Of a stretch of DNA of 64,000 bases, positions 49,370 through 58,994 are shown one piece after another. Origin of the DNA: Toxotes chatareus (taxonomy: Eukaryota > Chordata > Actinopteri > Toxotidae); contig CM028903.1 of NCBI GenBank assembly GCA_016801885.1, forward strand, positions 15,206,535-15,270,534. The letters run 5' to 3'. Positions within the stretch are counted from its first letter, which is position 1, and each line of letters begins with the position of its first letter. Below the pieces are notes generated by a model, which was given only the letters and a program-made list of their open reading frames with translations, ran no database searches and was not told where the DNA came from. The position numbers and the translations under genes are program-made.

Positions 49370-49690
49370 CAAATCTCGATGTGTCTCCCACAGCTTTGCT
49401 CAGTTAGCATCAGTGGCTAATCATGGCAAATGAGAGCTAGCAGGGAGGCTAGATTGGCATAAGTTGGCATTAACCGGTGCATTAGCAAGTGTTGGGCAAT
49501 TACTTTAATGATGTAAACTGAACTGAGATTTCCCCCTGCACAGGAAGTGAACGAGAGAAATGTAACAATGATTATGATTAGGCAGCTAATTATAGTATCA
49601 GCTCAATGTGGCACATACGCCTAGACAGACTGTTTATTTAGACGACAGGCAGGGATGCTTGGTGTGTTCGCTGATTACAGCGTTTTGGTG
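49370..49690. promoter_or_regulatory. candidate conserved non-coding element
   Basis: About 320 bp with no simple repeat, many TAAT/ATTA-type cores (GGCTAATCATGG near 49412, GATTATGATTAGGCAGCTAATT near 49570-49591) and no coding frame. It ends at a short GT run (49689-49705). One of the more enhancer-like stretches of the window, but conservation was not tested. Confidence 0.3.
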
Positions 49691-49919
49691 CGTGTGTGTG
49701 TGTGCCACAATTTTGACAGTTCTTTGGTTGAATGTGCTGATTTAGAGACTTTTCTTTGACATTTTTTGATGTTGCATATCAACCCTGATTTACTAAGGAG
49801 TGATACATACATTCTGAGCCATATGCATATGCATACAGTATGTCCTCCACAGTTAAATCTGAATTAGAGGGCATATTGTGCTCCAGGTTTTTATACATGG
49901 ATAATATGAATAATAATGT

Positions 49920-50048
49920 GGAAGCATGGTGGCTCAATGATTAGCACTGTCATGTCAGAACAGATCTTTGGGTTTGAATCTGTCTGGCTGTGCGTGTGCT
50001 CTGCAAAGGATAAAGATATGTATGGAAAATGAATTGGTGGATGAATAA
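49920..50048 (+). mobile_element. tRNA-headed SINE-like element, internally deleted
   Basis: The head GGTGGCTCAATGATTAGCAC (49929-49948) resembles a tRNA A box, and GGGTTTGAATC (49970-49980) a B box, in the order found in a ubiquitous fish repeat. The body is missing: after about 49995 the sequence jumps to the end block CTGCAAAGGATAAAG and a GGAAAATGAATTGGTGGATG tail, a decayed form of the family's GAAAATGGATGG end. The internal loss is roughly the segment retained by the copy at 35268. Family recognised by pattern. Not a functional tRNA gene. Confidence 0.6.
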
Positions 50049-50049
50049 T

Positions 50050-51197
50050 AATGTTAACTACTGATTAATACAGAGTGAATAATCTTAACCCATGGCAAAA
50101 TAGGGAGCACATAAAATTAGAAGTGTAGGGTAATGAGAAAGAAAGAAAATGCACATGCACTAATGTACTTGTAGTCATTTTTCAACCAATTTCCATGTGT
50201 TGTGCAATATTTTGTAGCTTGGAAACAAGAGCAGTCACATGTTTCTGTTTTATTGTTGTCAAGTCAACTAATTATTAAATGAAGGGTGAAGCAGCTGATG
50301 AGGTGACAAACACACTATGTACAGGCAAAGCTAGGAGGAGGTCCCCTGTATCTGCCATGGAGGCAGACACATAATACATCCATAACATACCACAGCCACA
50401 AATGCCATCAGCAACCTAGAAAGAAAAGACCAAAACGTAATGCAGCATTAGAGGGGTGAGGTAGTTACTGCCCATGTATGTCAGGGAGAGTGGAGGGCAA
50501 CATAGTCAATTACAATCTGGTACACTGGGTTTGCACAGAAGAAAATGCTTGAAACACACTTGTTTTCAATCAGAAAAAGGACAAAGTACGAAACCATTTC
50601 CCTTTGAGTGGGCACAGGGCCGCAAGTGATCTTTGTCTTTATTTATTTATTATATTTCTTTATAATACCCCTAACCTTATTGGGAAGTAAGGGACAAATG
50701 GCATGTGATTGCCTTGTTGCCCTGCATGTTTCTATGTTTGGCTCAAAGTGCCTCTAGGCCTCAGCAGGCTACTGCTTTAGGTCTGCTGGTCTGCCAAAAG
50801 TGACGTAGAACAGTAAAGGCAGGCAGCTACAAACAAAAGCAAACACACCCACAGACAAATTGAGAACTAGGAACACTCACACAGCACAGCACAAACCAAA
50901 TGATAAGCAGGCTGCCATGCACTCAAATCCCAAAGACTGTATCCTCCCCTCCCTCCATTATTCCTTCTCTCCCATTTGTCTTTCTTCCCTCTTACTCATG
51001 TTTCCAGAAAAATGAGGAATGAAGAAGGAAAAATGAAGTGGGTGGAGGAAGAGTGGCAAAGGGAAAGAGTGCAAGGGAGGAGGGAAAGAGGTGAATGAGG
51101 GAAAGAGTGGAGAAGAGGGGATTGGTGAGGACACGGCTGAAGGACATAAGGCAATGGTAAAGTTAAAAGACTAATTTAGTATGCTGCTCACAAAGAG

Positions 51198-51198
<1 letters not shown>
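50050..51198. other. non-coding, ends in purine-rich block
   Basis: Unique-looking DNA, then a strongly A/G-biased plus strand at 51005-51130 (GGAAAG, GAGGG and GAAGA words) directly before the GT tract. No gene. Confidence 0.6.

Positions 51199-51200
<2 letters not shown>

Positions 51201-51260
<60 letters not shown>
51201..51260. repeat. compound (TG)n-(AG)n microsatellite
   Basis: Twenty-five TG units followed directly by five AG units. Confidence 0.97.
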
Positions 51261-51368
51261 TAAGAAACAGACAGAGAAATAGTGCATGTACTACAGATGT
51301 GTTTTCATGGAATGGATTTGTTTGTGTGTGTGCCTTGGTATGTAAGTTTATTTATTGTTCCCCAGTTA

Positions 51369-51393
51369 TGTGTGTGTGTGTGTGTGTGTGTGT
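51369..51393. repeat. (GT)n microsatellite
   Basis: About 12 units, 110 bp downstream of the compound repeat, in a generally TGTG-rich neighbourhood up to 51610. Confidence 0.93.
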
Positions 51394-51573
51394 CCCTGTA
51401 TCTTTGCATGAACATGTTCATGTCCATACATATTTTCCCACCCATGCATCTACAATCATCTTGTATTAACAAGTATGCTTTATGTATTGTCTGTGTATTT
51501 ATCTTTATATGTACATGTGTACGAATCTTAACCCATGTTTGTTTATGTATATAAGTACATACTTACATGTCCA

Positions 51574-51601
51574 TGTGTGTGTGTGTGTGTTTGTGTGTGT
51601 G
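51574..51601. repeat. (GT)n microsatellite, one interruption
   Basis: Two GT runs separated by one TT step. Confidence 0.9.
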
Positions 51602-51604
51602 CAT

Positions 51605-51850
51605 GTGATGTGTTAAGGTGTATTGACACGCCCTTGGCTACCTCTAAAGCAGATTAAAAGGACAGGGTGTCTGACCTTGTTGTTCCAGACTGGGCTTCAG
51701 TGACAGAACGAGAGTGCAAAGAGGCCCTGTATGTCCCCCTTGGTGTGTGCCAAGCCTGGGTTAGTCCACCACCCTGTGACCCATCTGCTGGGGGATCAGG
51801 CTTAGAATGCCACTGCAGGGTAATTGGCCTGTCTATCTCCCACTCACCAC
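51605..51850. promoter_or_regulatory. candidate conserved non-coding element (weak)
   Basis: GC-balanced, non-repetitive sequence between GT-rich and CA-rich stretches. Both strands have a 66-68-codon frame with no recognised domain. Could equally be an unrecognised exon or repeat. Confidence 0.22.
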
Positions 51851-52059
51851 ACACACACAAAGCCTAACACACACAGTTCTCTCCTTCACTGGGCCATGGG
51901 GGTATGTGTGAGGAAGGAAACATTTAGTGTCACACACACACTTGGACATTATAAAAACTGTGACTGGAAAACCTGCCGAAAGATAGAGACAGCAAAGGAC
52001 ATGGACTGAACTGTGTTGTACTGAAACAATATTTTCACAAGTGGGCTGGTGTTTTCATT

Positions 52060-52330
52060 GTAAGTTGAGCGCACCTCACGCAGCACAAATTTCTGATCCA
52101 CATTTAATGTCAAGTGATCCAATGGCCTCACGAGAAATAACTTGGCCTTGTGACCCTCTCTTTATTCTCCCTGTTCTCCAAGTTAGACACAGGCTGAGCA
52201 TCGGATAATTGCTCATCTCTAAATGTGCCAGATTAGCTGACCCCATAAAACAATAGTGCCACAGAGCACTCAGAAAAGAATTAGATTCTCCAAATGAGTT
52301 TTTATTTTGGGTTACATCCACTGGTAATGG
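52060..52330. promoter_or_regulatory. candidate conserved non-coding element (weak)
   Basis: About 270 bp of non-repetitive sequence with AAGTGATCCAATGG, GGATAATTGCTC and CCAGATTAGCTGACC words. Enhancer-like texture. Untested. Confidence 0.25.
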
Positions 52331-53685
52331 AGTGAGCTGTATGCTGTTTGTGACTGTGCCTGGGTCATGTCATGGGGTCACAATGAGGTCAGTCCTAACT
52401 AGATGTCAAAGGGCAGGGAAAGGTGAAGATGCAGAAGATATACTGACGTCACAGGTCAGTCTGAGGACAGATCAGTCAACACTGTAGCCACAGATACAGT
52501 GACAGATACAGGGCTAGTGTGTCTGTCCACATGTTGAAACACAACTAAATGTTAAAGTCTAGTTAAAAAAAAAAAAAAAAATGTAAAATTTTCATATATC
52601 TACTGTTATGTATACAAACACACTGTTTAATGGCCAGTTTAATGTTTTTCATATGAACTCCAAACAACAGACCTGATTCAGACCTGAAGTTGCTCTTTCA
52701 CACATGCAGCACACAACGAGAGATTGTCCATATCAGATGCATTCTCACCTAACCTAATACTCTGTTTGCTTCAGGTAAGGGATGGAGAGGGGAGATAGAA
52801 ACATCATCAACACGCCCACTCTCTCGCTGTGAATTCTCTGCCCAATTACCAGCTATATTCACACCCCGGCTAAAATACACAGACTTTGGATTGGGGAGCT
52901 GGAAGGGTAGAAGTCAGTTTATGGTACAGTTCAACTGATTCAGTCATTTGTTTTAACACATACAGCTCCATTGGGTAATGTCTAGAAAAGTTCAGGGCCG
53001 AAGTGTATGGGTGAAAGCAGCTATTGGTACGCAATACATAATAACTCTTGTTCTGTAATCACAGGAAGACTGCTCTAATCTTTAGGCTGTAGTCATCCAC
53101 CACTAAATTGTGCATTTAAGCACTCAGCCAATGTGCGTATTCAACCCCATGTGAGCTGCACTTTGGGGTATTAGAGGCCTCATCTAATAGAGGTAAGAAT
53201 GTACTCCTTTCAAACAGGAATATTTAATGCTTCATTTTTAAAATATCATTAAACCAATTTTGTATCCCTAATATAAATACCTGTCCACCCAACATCCAAC
53301 TTTTTTTCCAGCCATGCTGGGAGGAGGGTTGAGAATCCAGGTTAGGTTGACTTATTGACCACCAATCTCAACTGGATGTGATCTTTGATTTTGAACAGAC
53401 TGTGTCTTCTAAAAGGGGTATGACCGTATATAGAAAGGGGATGAATCTGGGGCTAACAACAACAGGAGTGTGGTTGATAGAGTGAGACTCATGCAACAAA
53501 GCATTATGTGACACAACAACAAGCCATTTGTTCCGTCAACCTGACGGATGATAGTAGAAACCCTTAGACATCACACTCCATCACTACCGATTTTGACTGC
53601 ACTATTAAATCAATTTCAGAGCTGATTTTAAATTATGATATTAAAGGTCTCAAGGTCTGAAAAAGGAGTCATTAAACAAACTGGT
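52331..53685. other. non-coding sequence, no gene seen
   Basis: Unique-looking DNA with an A run (52565-52581), a GACAGATACAG-type short repeat (52487-52510) and a 7-bp inverted repeat (53532-53548). No gene. Confidence 0.6.
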
Positions 53686-53689
53686 CTTG

Positions 53690-54245
53690 TCATCAGTGGC
53701 AAAACCATAAGATGGTCCTTGTCCATCTTCCAGAAAATGGATCAGAATAAGTGGGACACTCTTTAGCTGACAGGGACGTGTCATACCATTGCTGCTGATG
53801 GAGAAACACTCAGCAGCACCAGACTATGAGTCATCACTATCCACCACAATGTATGGTACAGTACAGCTGACATTACACCAACTCCTTGTCCTTCACAGGG
53901 TTCAGATCCCTCAATCCCCAACCACTTAACAAAACCATTTACCAGGCAGTCAGCACATCATCGAGTGAAGCAGTGCCCTGGCACTGGACAATGGTATTCC
54001 CCTCCACTGTGGTGAAGTTTGCAAACCCCAGATATGGGCTGTGACACAGAGAGGCTCTTGCCACTCTGCCTCCACACACTCCCAGAGCTTGTTAAGTTTC
54101 AGGCAGTGAACACTGGCTTGAAGCCTTTAGGCGCCCTCTTACAGGCAGTTCTGGTGGTGAGGGCCAGGAGCTGTAAACTCAACACCAGTGTTATCAGCGG
54201 TGGACTTTATCACTTGGGGGGAGTTCAGCTTCACCAAAAAAATAA
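53690..54245. other. unrecognised block, more GC-rich than its surroundings
   Basis: Plus-strand composition shifts from AT-rich to balanced, with many GGAG, CAGC and CCAC words, then returns abruptly at an AAAAAATAAAAAATAAAATA stretch (54235-54255). A 77-codon frame (54019-54252) runs to that edge. The sharp right border with an A-rich tail is what an old retroposed sequence would look like, but no parent is recognised. Confidence 0.3.
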
Positions 54246-55070
54246 AAAATAAAATAGAGATGTTCTTTGCAAAAGTACACAATGGAATTGTAGATGCCAA
54301 AGCAGCATGGATCCTCTAACAAAATCCCACATGAAACCAAATGCATTGTAACTGTGCTCCTACAAGCAAAGGCTCAAACTAAAAAAAAAAAAAAAATGTC
54401 TTGGCTAACAGAGGGCATTTGTGACACTGTATGTATGAGAGTGTACACATAATTCACCCTACGATTGTGTAAAGTTATATTTCACTCAGTGCTTGGGTTG
54501 TAGAAATTTGTAATAGCTCATGTTGAGAAACCCCTGTGGAGTCAGTGTTGATAAAATTAAGAAATATTGTTTATTTCCCAAATCACTGCATTCTTATTAT
54601 ACAAATGTGACTTGGGTCCAGAGGGATCATATCCTGCTCACTGGCAATATTTCATAAGTTACTGTTATATTAATTGCTTTGTTGTGTATTTATAGTGGAC
54701 AATGGATGCTGCTGTCTCTACAGCTAAGTGGAATATCAATGATATGCAAAATACCCCTGTGCCTGTCAGTAAGTGTGCGTGTGTGCTGTCTGGCCACAAA
54801 GTGTGTCTTCTTCACACACATATACAGACAGACAAACGCACAACAGGAGTTGTACGCCTGCTGTTCATAGCTGGTTATCAGCTCATTTTAAGTAGTCAAA
54901 GATTATCTGAACAAGGCAGCATTTTTTTTTTACAATGGTTTTAAATATAATTGAAGTTGGATTGTAGGATCATTACACTTAATGGAGACACTTAAACATG
55001 CAGTGACCTTTCATTTTTAATCTTACATAAATCTGTTGTTTTAAAATTACTTTAAACAGAAAACTCAATA
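54246..55070. other. non-coding sequence, no gene seen
   Basis: AT-rich DNA with an A run (54381-54396). No recognisable frame. Confidence 0.6.
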
Positions 55071-55074
55071 TGTG

Positions 55075-55260
55075 TGTGCGTGTGGGTTCGAGGTTTGATT
55101 CCCTGTATTGGTAACTCTAGCTTGCTTGGTTGAGCATTCCCTATGTTCATGGGGGCAGAGTAGGGGGTTTCATACTCTTTGCTGCAGTAGCAACTCTAAC
55201 TGGTTGCTCGGGGCTACTGCATGGCCATGGACATGGTTAGGATAGCATAAAACTCAACTA
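55075..55260. repeat. probable tRNA-related interspersed repeat, internally duplicated
   Basis: GGGTTCGAGGTTTGATTCCC (55084-55103) resembles a B box. Two diverged direct copies follow: GGTAACTCTAGCTTGCTTGG (55110-55129) and GCAACTCTAACTGGTTGCTC (55190-55209), each followed by a TTCATGGGGG- or GGCCATGG-type end. The arrangement suggests a SINE-like repeat with an internal duplication. No family is named. Confidence 0.4.
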
Positions 55261-56214
55261 ACAACTTTGAGAGTAAAATCAATTGATGTTAAATTGATTG
55301 AGAAAATGGGCAAAGCTCAAAAAGATAAATATAAACAAATAAATAACTCAGGAACTTGGTAGGAAATGATATCGATTAAAAAGAACTTCTCCACTCACCC
55401 AGGTACATGTGATGAATTAGTGATAATAGCGGTATAAATAGCCACAACCATACATAATTCTGACATGCAGTGACAGTGGCTCTGGCACTGTTGGAAAAAA
55501 TAAAATGTCAAGGCAGCACAATCACTGAAACTGTGCTACTTCTTTGCTGGTCTTGAGTATTGACACTTTTAGAGAAGCAGACAAAAGTCCTGATATATGA
55601 ACGAGTGATTAAGGGTGTAACACAAGGGCTTTATACAACATCTAACAAAAAGCAAGCTTATGCATATTTCTATTTTTGTACGCACACAGAGTTTTAGTTG
55701 AGACCCTACCCTTCTTTTACACCTATTTTCAATGGAGGAGGATGGTAATGTTGCATTAGTATAGTCCAATCAGCTGAGAGGTGGAGGTCTGTTGGAAAAA
55801 CCCATTCACTGCTGTCATGAACATGCTGTGCTCGGGCTGATTATTGCCTTTCAAGTGGTAAGTCTTAGCCCAAGGCATTATTAACACCAACTGATTTAGA
55901 TAAATATTTTAAAGTCTAGTAGTCTCTTCTTAAATTTCTTACCTATTATGACAACATATTGTGTAGAGGAGCTGATATAAGAGAATGCCTCACATAAACG
56001 TGACTGATATAATATACTGAATACCTGCTCAAAACTATTTAAAAACCTGCCTATTCTGTATTTCGCCTGTCACCTGCTTGTTTAGGTGATTATAGTGATG
56101 TCAATGAAATTATGACGATGAGCGTTTGAGGAAATAAACAGCAGCAATAACTGCTGTTATTCAGACATGACAACCTGTGCAACCATAAAAGTTCCTACAA
56201 CAATAGTGACAATG

Positions 56215-56252
56215 TACTGGTTTTTAGGATCAACAAATCCTAAAAACCAGTA
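56215..56252. repeat. 16-bp perfect inverted repeat, 6-nt spacer
   Basis: TACTGGTTTTTAGGAT (56215-56230) pairs perfectly with 56237-56252 around CAACAA. The spacer plus part of the arm (CAACAAATC) recurs at 56266-56274, right after the stem, suggesting local copying. Confidence 0.92.
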
Positions 56253-56909
56253 GGATCACTGTGTCAACAAATCTAGCTATAGATGGCCTATAGATGGCCA
56301 GCGGCAGTAGTGCTTAACTGTTTTAAGTTTGTTGGAAAAAGTCTATTATTGTATACTTGGATGGTGATTTGCTCACCAGTTTTTGTATGAAAAAACTATA
56401 TCCTAAGGGAGTGTTTAACTGTAAGGGTAACAGGTGCTAAAGGAACAATGAGTTAAGTAGGTGTCTGTTAAGACAATTGATTTAAAGGAATGCTGTACAT
56501 GGGCTTGTGAATGGATACAGATTTGGCAATTGGAATGACAGGATATGTGAAGAAAAGCCCGTACCCACAAGGCCGCTGGAGAAGCTGTGTGTCTGGGGCC
56601 ACAGGGCTGAAAGTGCAAAAGTGTGTGTGTGTGAGAGAGAAATGGTAGTTACAGGTTAGTGGAAAATTCTCAGTGGTTCAATTACACAGCCCTGTATGAC
56701 CTGGAGGGACCGCTTGATAGGTCTATTAGCTCATGGTCAGGATACCAATGCTGCCAGTGGGACCTATATATACACACCTTAACACACATAGAACACTCTC
56801 ACATAAGCACACATACACAGAACAGCACACATACAGTGCTCAATGATAAAAGAAAACTGAGTTGAATATGGTATGTATAGTTTAACACTGCTGATGTATG
56901 GAGTATCTG

Positions 56910-56963
56910 TGGTGAATTGGGCCTATTTCTTTCATATTCAAAAGGAACTGGCCCAATTCACCA
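56910..56963. repeat. 14-bp perfect inverted repeat, 26-nt spacer
   Basis: TGGTGAATTGGGCC (56910-56923) pairs perfectly with 56950-56963. The spacer is unrelated sequence. Confidence 0.9.
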
Positions 56964-57169
56964 AAGATAAGTTAACAGATGAGCAACTGTTAAGTTATCA
57001 GTCTGGAGCCAAAGCATACTTTATGTCACTATGTGGGAGGCTGGACATGCAGTTGACGTAGCCTACAGGGAACATTACGTGTTAAAATACGAGTACAAGT
57101 AGGGCTACAGGACTTACATTAGCGGGTACACAGTGGATTTAGTGACTGCAAAATTGGACAAGTGCAGGA

Positions 57170-57610
57170 CTCAACCTGGGGTATCCCAAGGCATTTTGTG
57201 GCCATGGGAAATGGAGGAATGAGCAAACCCTCCAGCATGTTCTGGATCTGCTCTAGAGTCCCTGCTCAGTTGGATGTGCCTGGAATACCCCCATAGGGAT
57301 GTATCCTCAGCTACCCCCTTTCAGCATAAACAAGCAGCTGTTCTACTGTAAATTCCTTCTGGATATCTGAGCTCTTCACTCTGTTCCTAATAATAAACTC
57401 AGACAGTCTGCCAAGGAAGATCATTTCGCCTACTTGTTGTCACTGTTTCGATCTCTACCCAGAACTCATGACCACATAAAATGTCAGAGTGTCTGGTATA
57501 GTATATATCGACATGATAACCTTAAGACCACGCTTCTCCACAAAGCCTGCATTGAATCCAGACACCACACTAATGACCAAGGCAATGCTCACATCCCATT
57601 CCCTCATCCT
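57170..57610 (-). mobile_element. Rex3/RTE-like LINE fragment, 3' end missing
   Basis: On the minus strand, reading from about 57480 toward 57175, the blocks correspond to the C-terminal domain encoded by RTE/Rex3-type LINEs: a YxxHExWV-like block (complement of 57461-57484), a diverged middle, and an RTRW-equivalent region (complement of 57225-57260). It lacks the terminal GEx-LLPP part and the ATGG tail that the copy at 62256 keeps. It is full of stops and frameshifts. The part at 57485-57610 fits further upstream sequence of the same family but is weak. Confidence 0.6.
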
Positions 57611-57614
57611 TCTT

Positions 57615-58085
57615 GGAAAAATCTGACACAGTGGTGCTCACCCAAAGGTTTTCTGAATATCCCATCCCTACCTATCTCAACCCCTTACACTGGCTTTTAT
57701 TCTTTGTCTACGTGACATTCCACCACCTAACAGCTGGTGTGCAAATCCAGGGGTCATTGAGCCTGATTGGGCCCCACAAGCACAGGCCCAGCCAACCTGC
57801 TCACCAACAAGCCCGGCTTAGGCTGTTCTTTAAGCCAGGCTTAAAGAACAGCCTACATATTTTTCTGATTCAGGTGAAATTATTCTTTCTTAGTGGAACC
57901 TATTCATATGGGCCTCTGAATTGTTCTCACTATGGCCTCTCACTTGCCAATTTCCCTTTAAAAACTCACCTGATTGAATGATTCCCTGACAACAACCCCC
58001 GGGGACACAAGGACATACAAACCCTGCCACCATAATAAAGTAATGATTCACAGCGAGGCAAAAATACTTATACACAATGCAAATT
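57615..58085. other. non-coding sequence, no gene seen
   Basis: GC-balanced then AT-rich DNA holding the 18-bp inverted repeat. The 122-codon frame at 57613-57981 passes through that inverted repeat and has no recognised domain. Confidence 0.55.
57819..57855. repeat. 18-bp perfect inverted repeat, 1-nt spacer
   Basis: TAGGCTGTTCTTTAAGCC (57819-57836) is exactly reverse-complementary to 57838-57855, with a single A between. It is the longest fully perfect stem seen in the window. Confidence 0.95.
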
Positions 58086-58089
58086 AATC

Positions 58090-58990
58090 TGAATGCAGGC
58101 GACCATGTCGTTCTTTGTCTCTGAGACAGACTCTTTCTCCTTCACTGCTGCTTATTATCAAAAGGAACACTTTTTCAAAGATTCCCATTGATTTAAGCAG
58201 AGTTCATATTTGGAGCGAGTGAGCACAGCAAGGTTACCGTATTGATAATTTTATTTTCAACAAGGCAAACCTTCATAAAAATCCAACATAATTATGACAA
58301 TGGAGTCAATTCAATATTGGTCTAAAATATAAAATGACTTTCAGAGTTTCCTGAAGCAATTAGAGAATAAAGTTTCAGCCTGACCCAAATCAATCAGAAA
58401 TTCAAAATGAATTAATATTCATTTATATTAATAATCGTGTGTCATATGTTTGTGCGTTAATGTTTTTAACACTAGCAATGCACACAAGAGAAGAAAATAC
58501 ACGCACTCAACTGCAATATATAGAATCACTTCTTGGGTCATCTTGTGCAACCTTTGTGATTTGAGTGTGTGTGTTACTTAATTTTATTCTTATTTGTGTC
58601 ACAGGAAGGCGACGATGAGCAATAATTTCAAGGTTAGAAAATAAGAGATGTAATAGCAGGAAGGAGCCAGTCAGGGAATTTAATTAGCGCCAAGTTTGTG
58701 CAGAATCGCACGGAGCAGTCCTTCTTCCAAAAGAAGAAAATGTAAAATCCTCATTTGGACCAGAAAGACAGTGTCCTCCCATATGTCCATTCTTCATATA
58801 CATTTCTCCAGAGCTGAAAATGAAGACACATTATGCAGCCTTGCATTTTGGCATCTTGCACGGAGCTTTTATTGTGTTGAAAAGTGCTGTCACTGCAAGA
58901 CAGGCTCCCCCCCTGTGATTCTCACTCCACGTGTCCTCGCTAATACTGGTGGAGTTACAAATGACTTTACAAATACACACTCCAAGAAAA
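58090..58990. promoter_or_regulatory. candidate conserved non-coding block
   Basis: Nearly 900 bp without a microsatellite longer than a few units, unusual for this window. It includes AATGAATTAATATTCATTTA (58407-58426), TTTAATTAGCGCC (58679-58691) and CCAAATCAATCAG (58385-58397). A 105-codon frame (58696-59013) lies at its end but shows no domain. The most likely reading is one or more enhancers; a host exon cannot be ruled out. Confidence 0.3.
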
Positions 58991-58994
58991 TGTT

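Larger units (their letters stand above)
55265..57155. other. non-coding sequence with two inverted repeats, no gene seen
   Basis: Unique-looking DNA. Apart from the inverted repeats listed separately, a tandem TATAGATGGCC duplication (56278-56300) is visible. A 62-codon frame (56873-57061) spans one inverted repeat and is unrecognised. Confidence 0.55.

Noticed and set aside
49929..49980. Possible tRNA gene (A- and B-box-like words)
   Set aside because: No cloverleaf can be completed; the order and tail match a SINE-like repeat.
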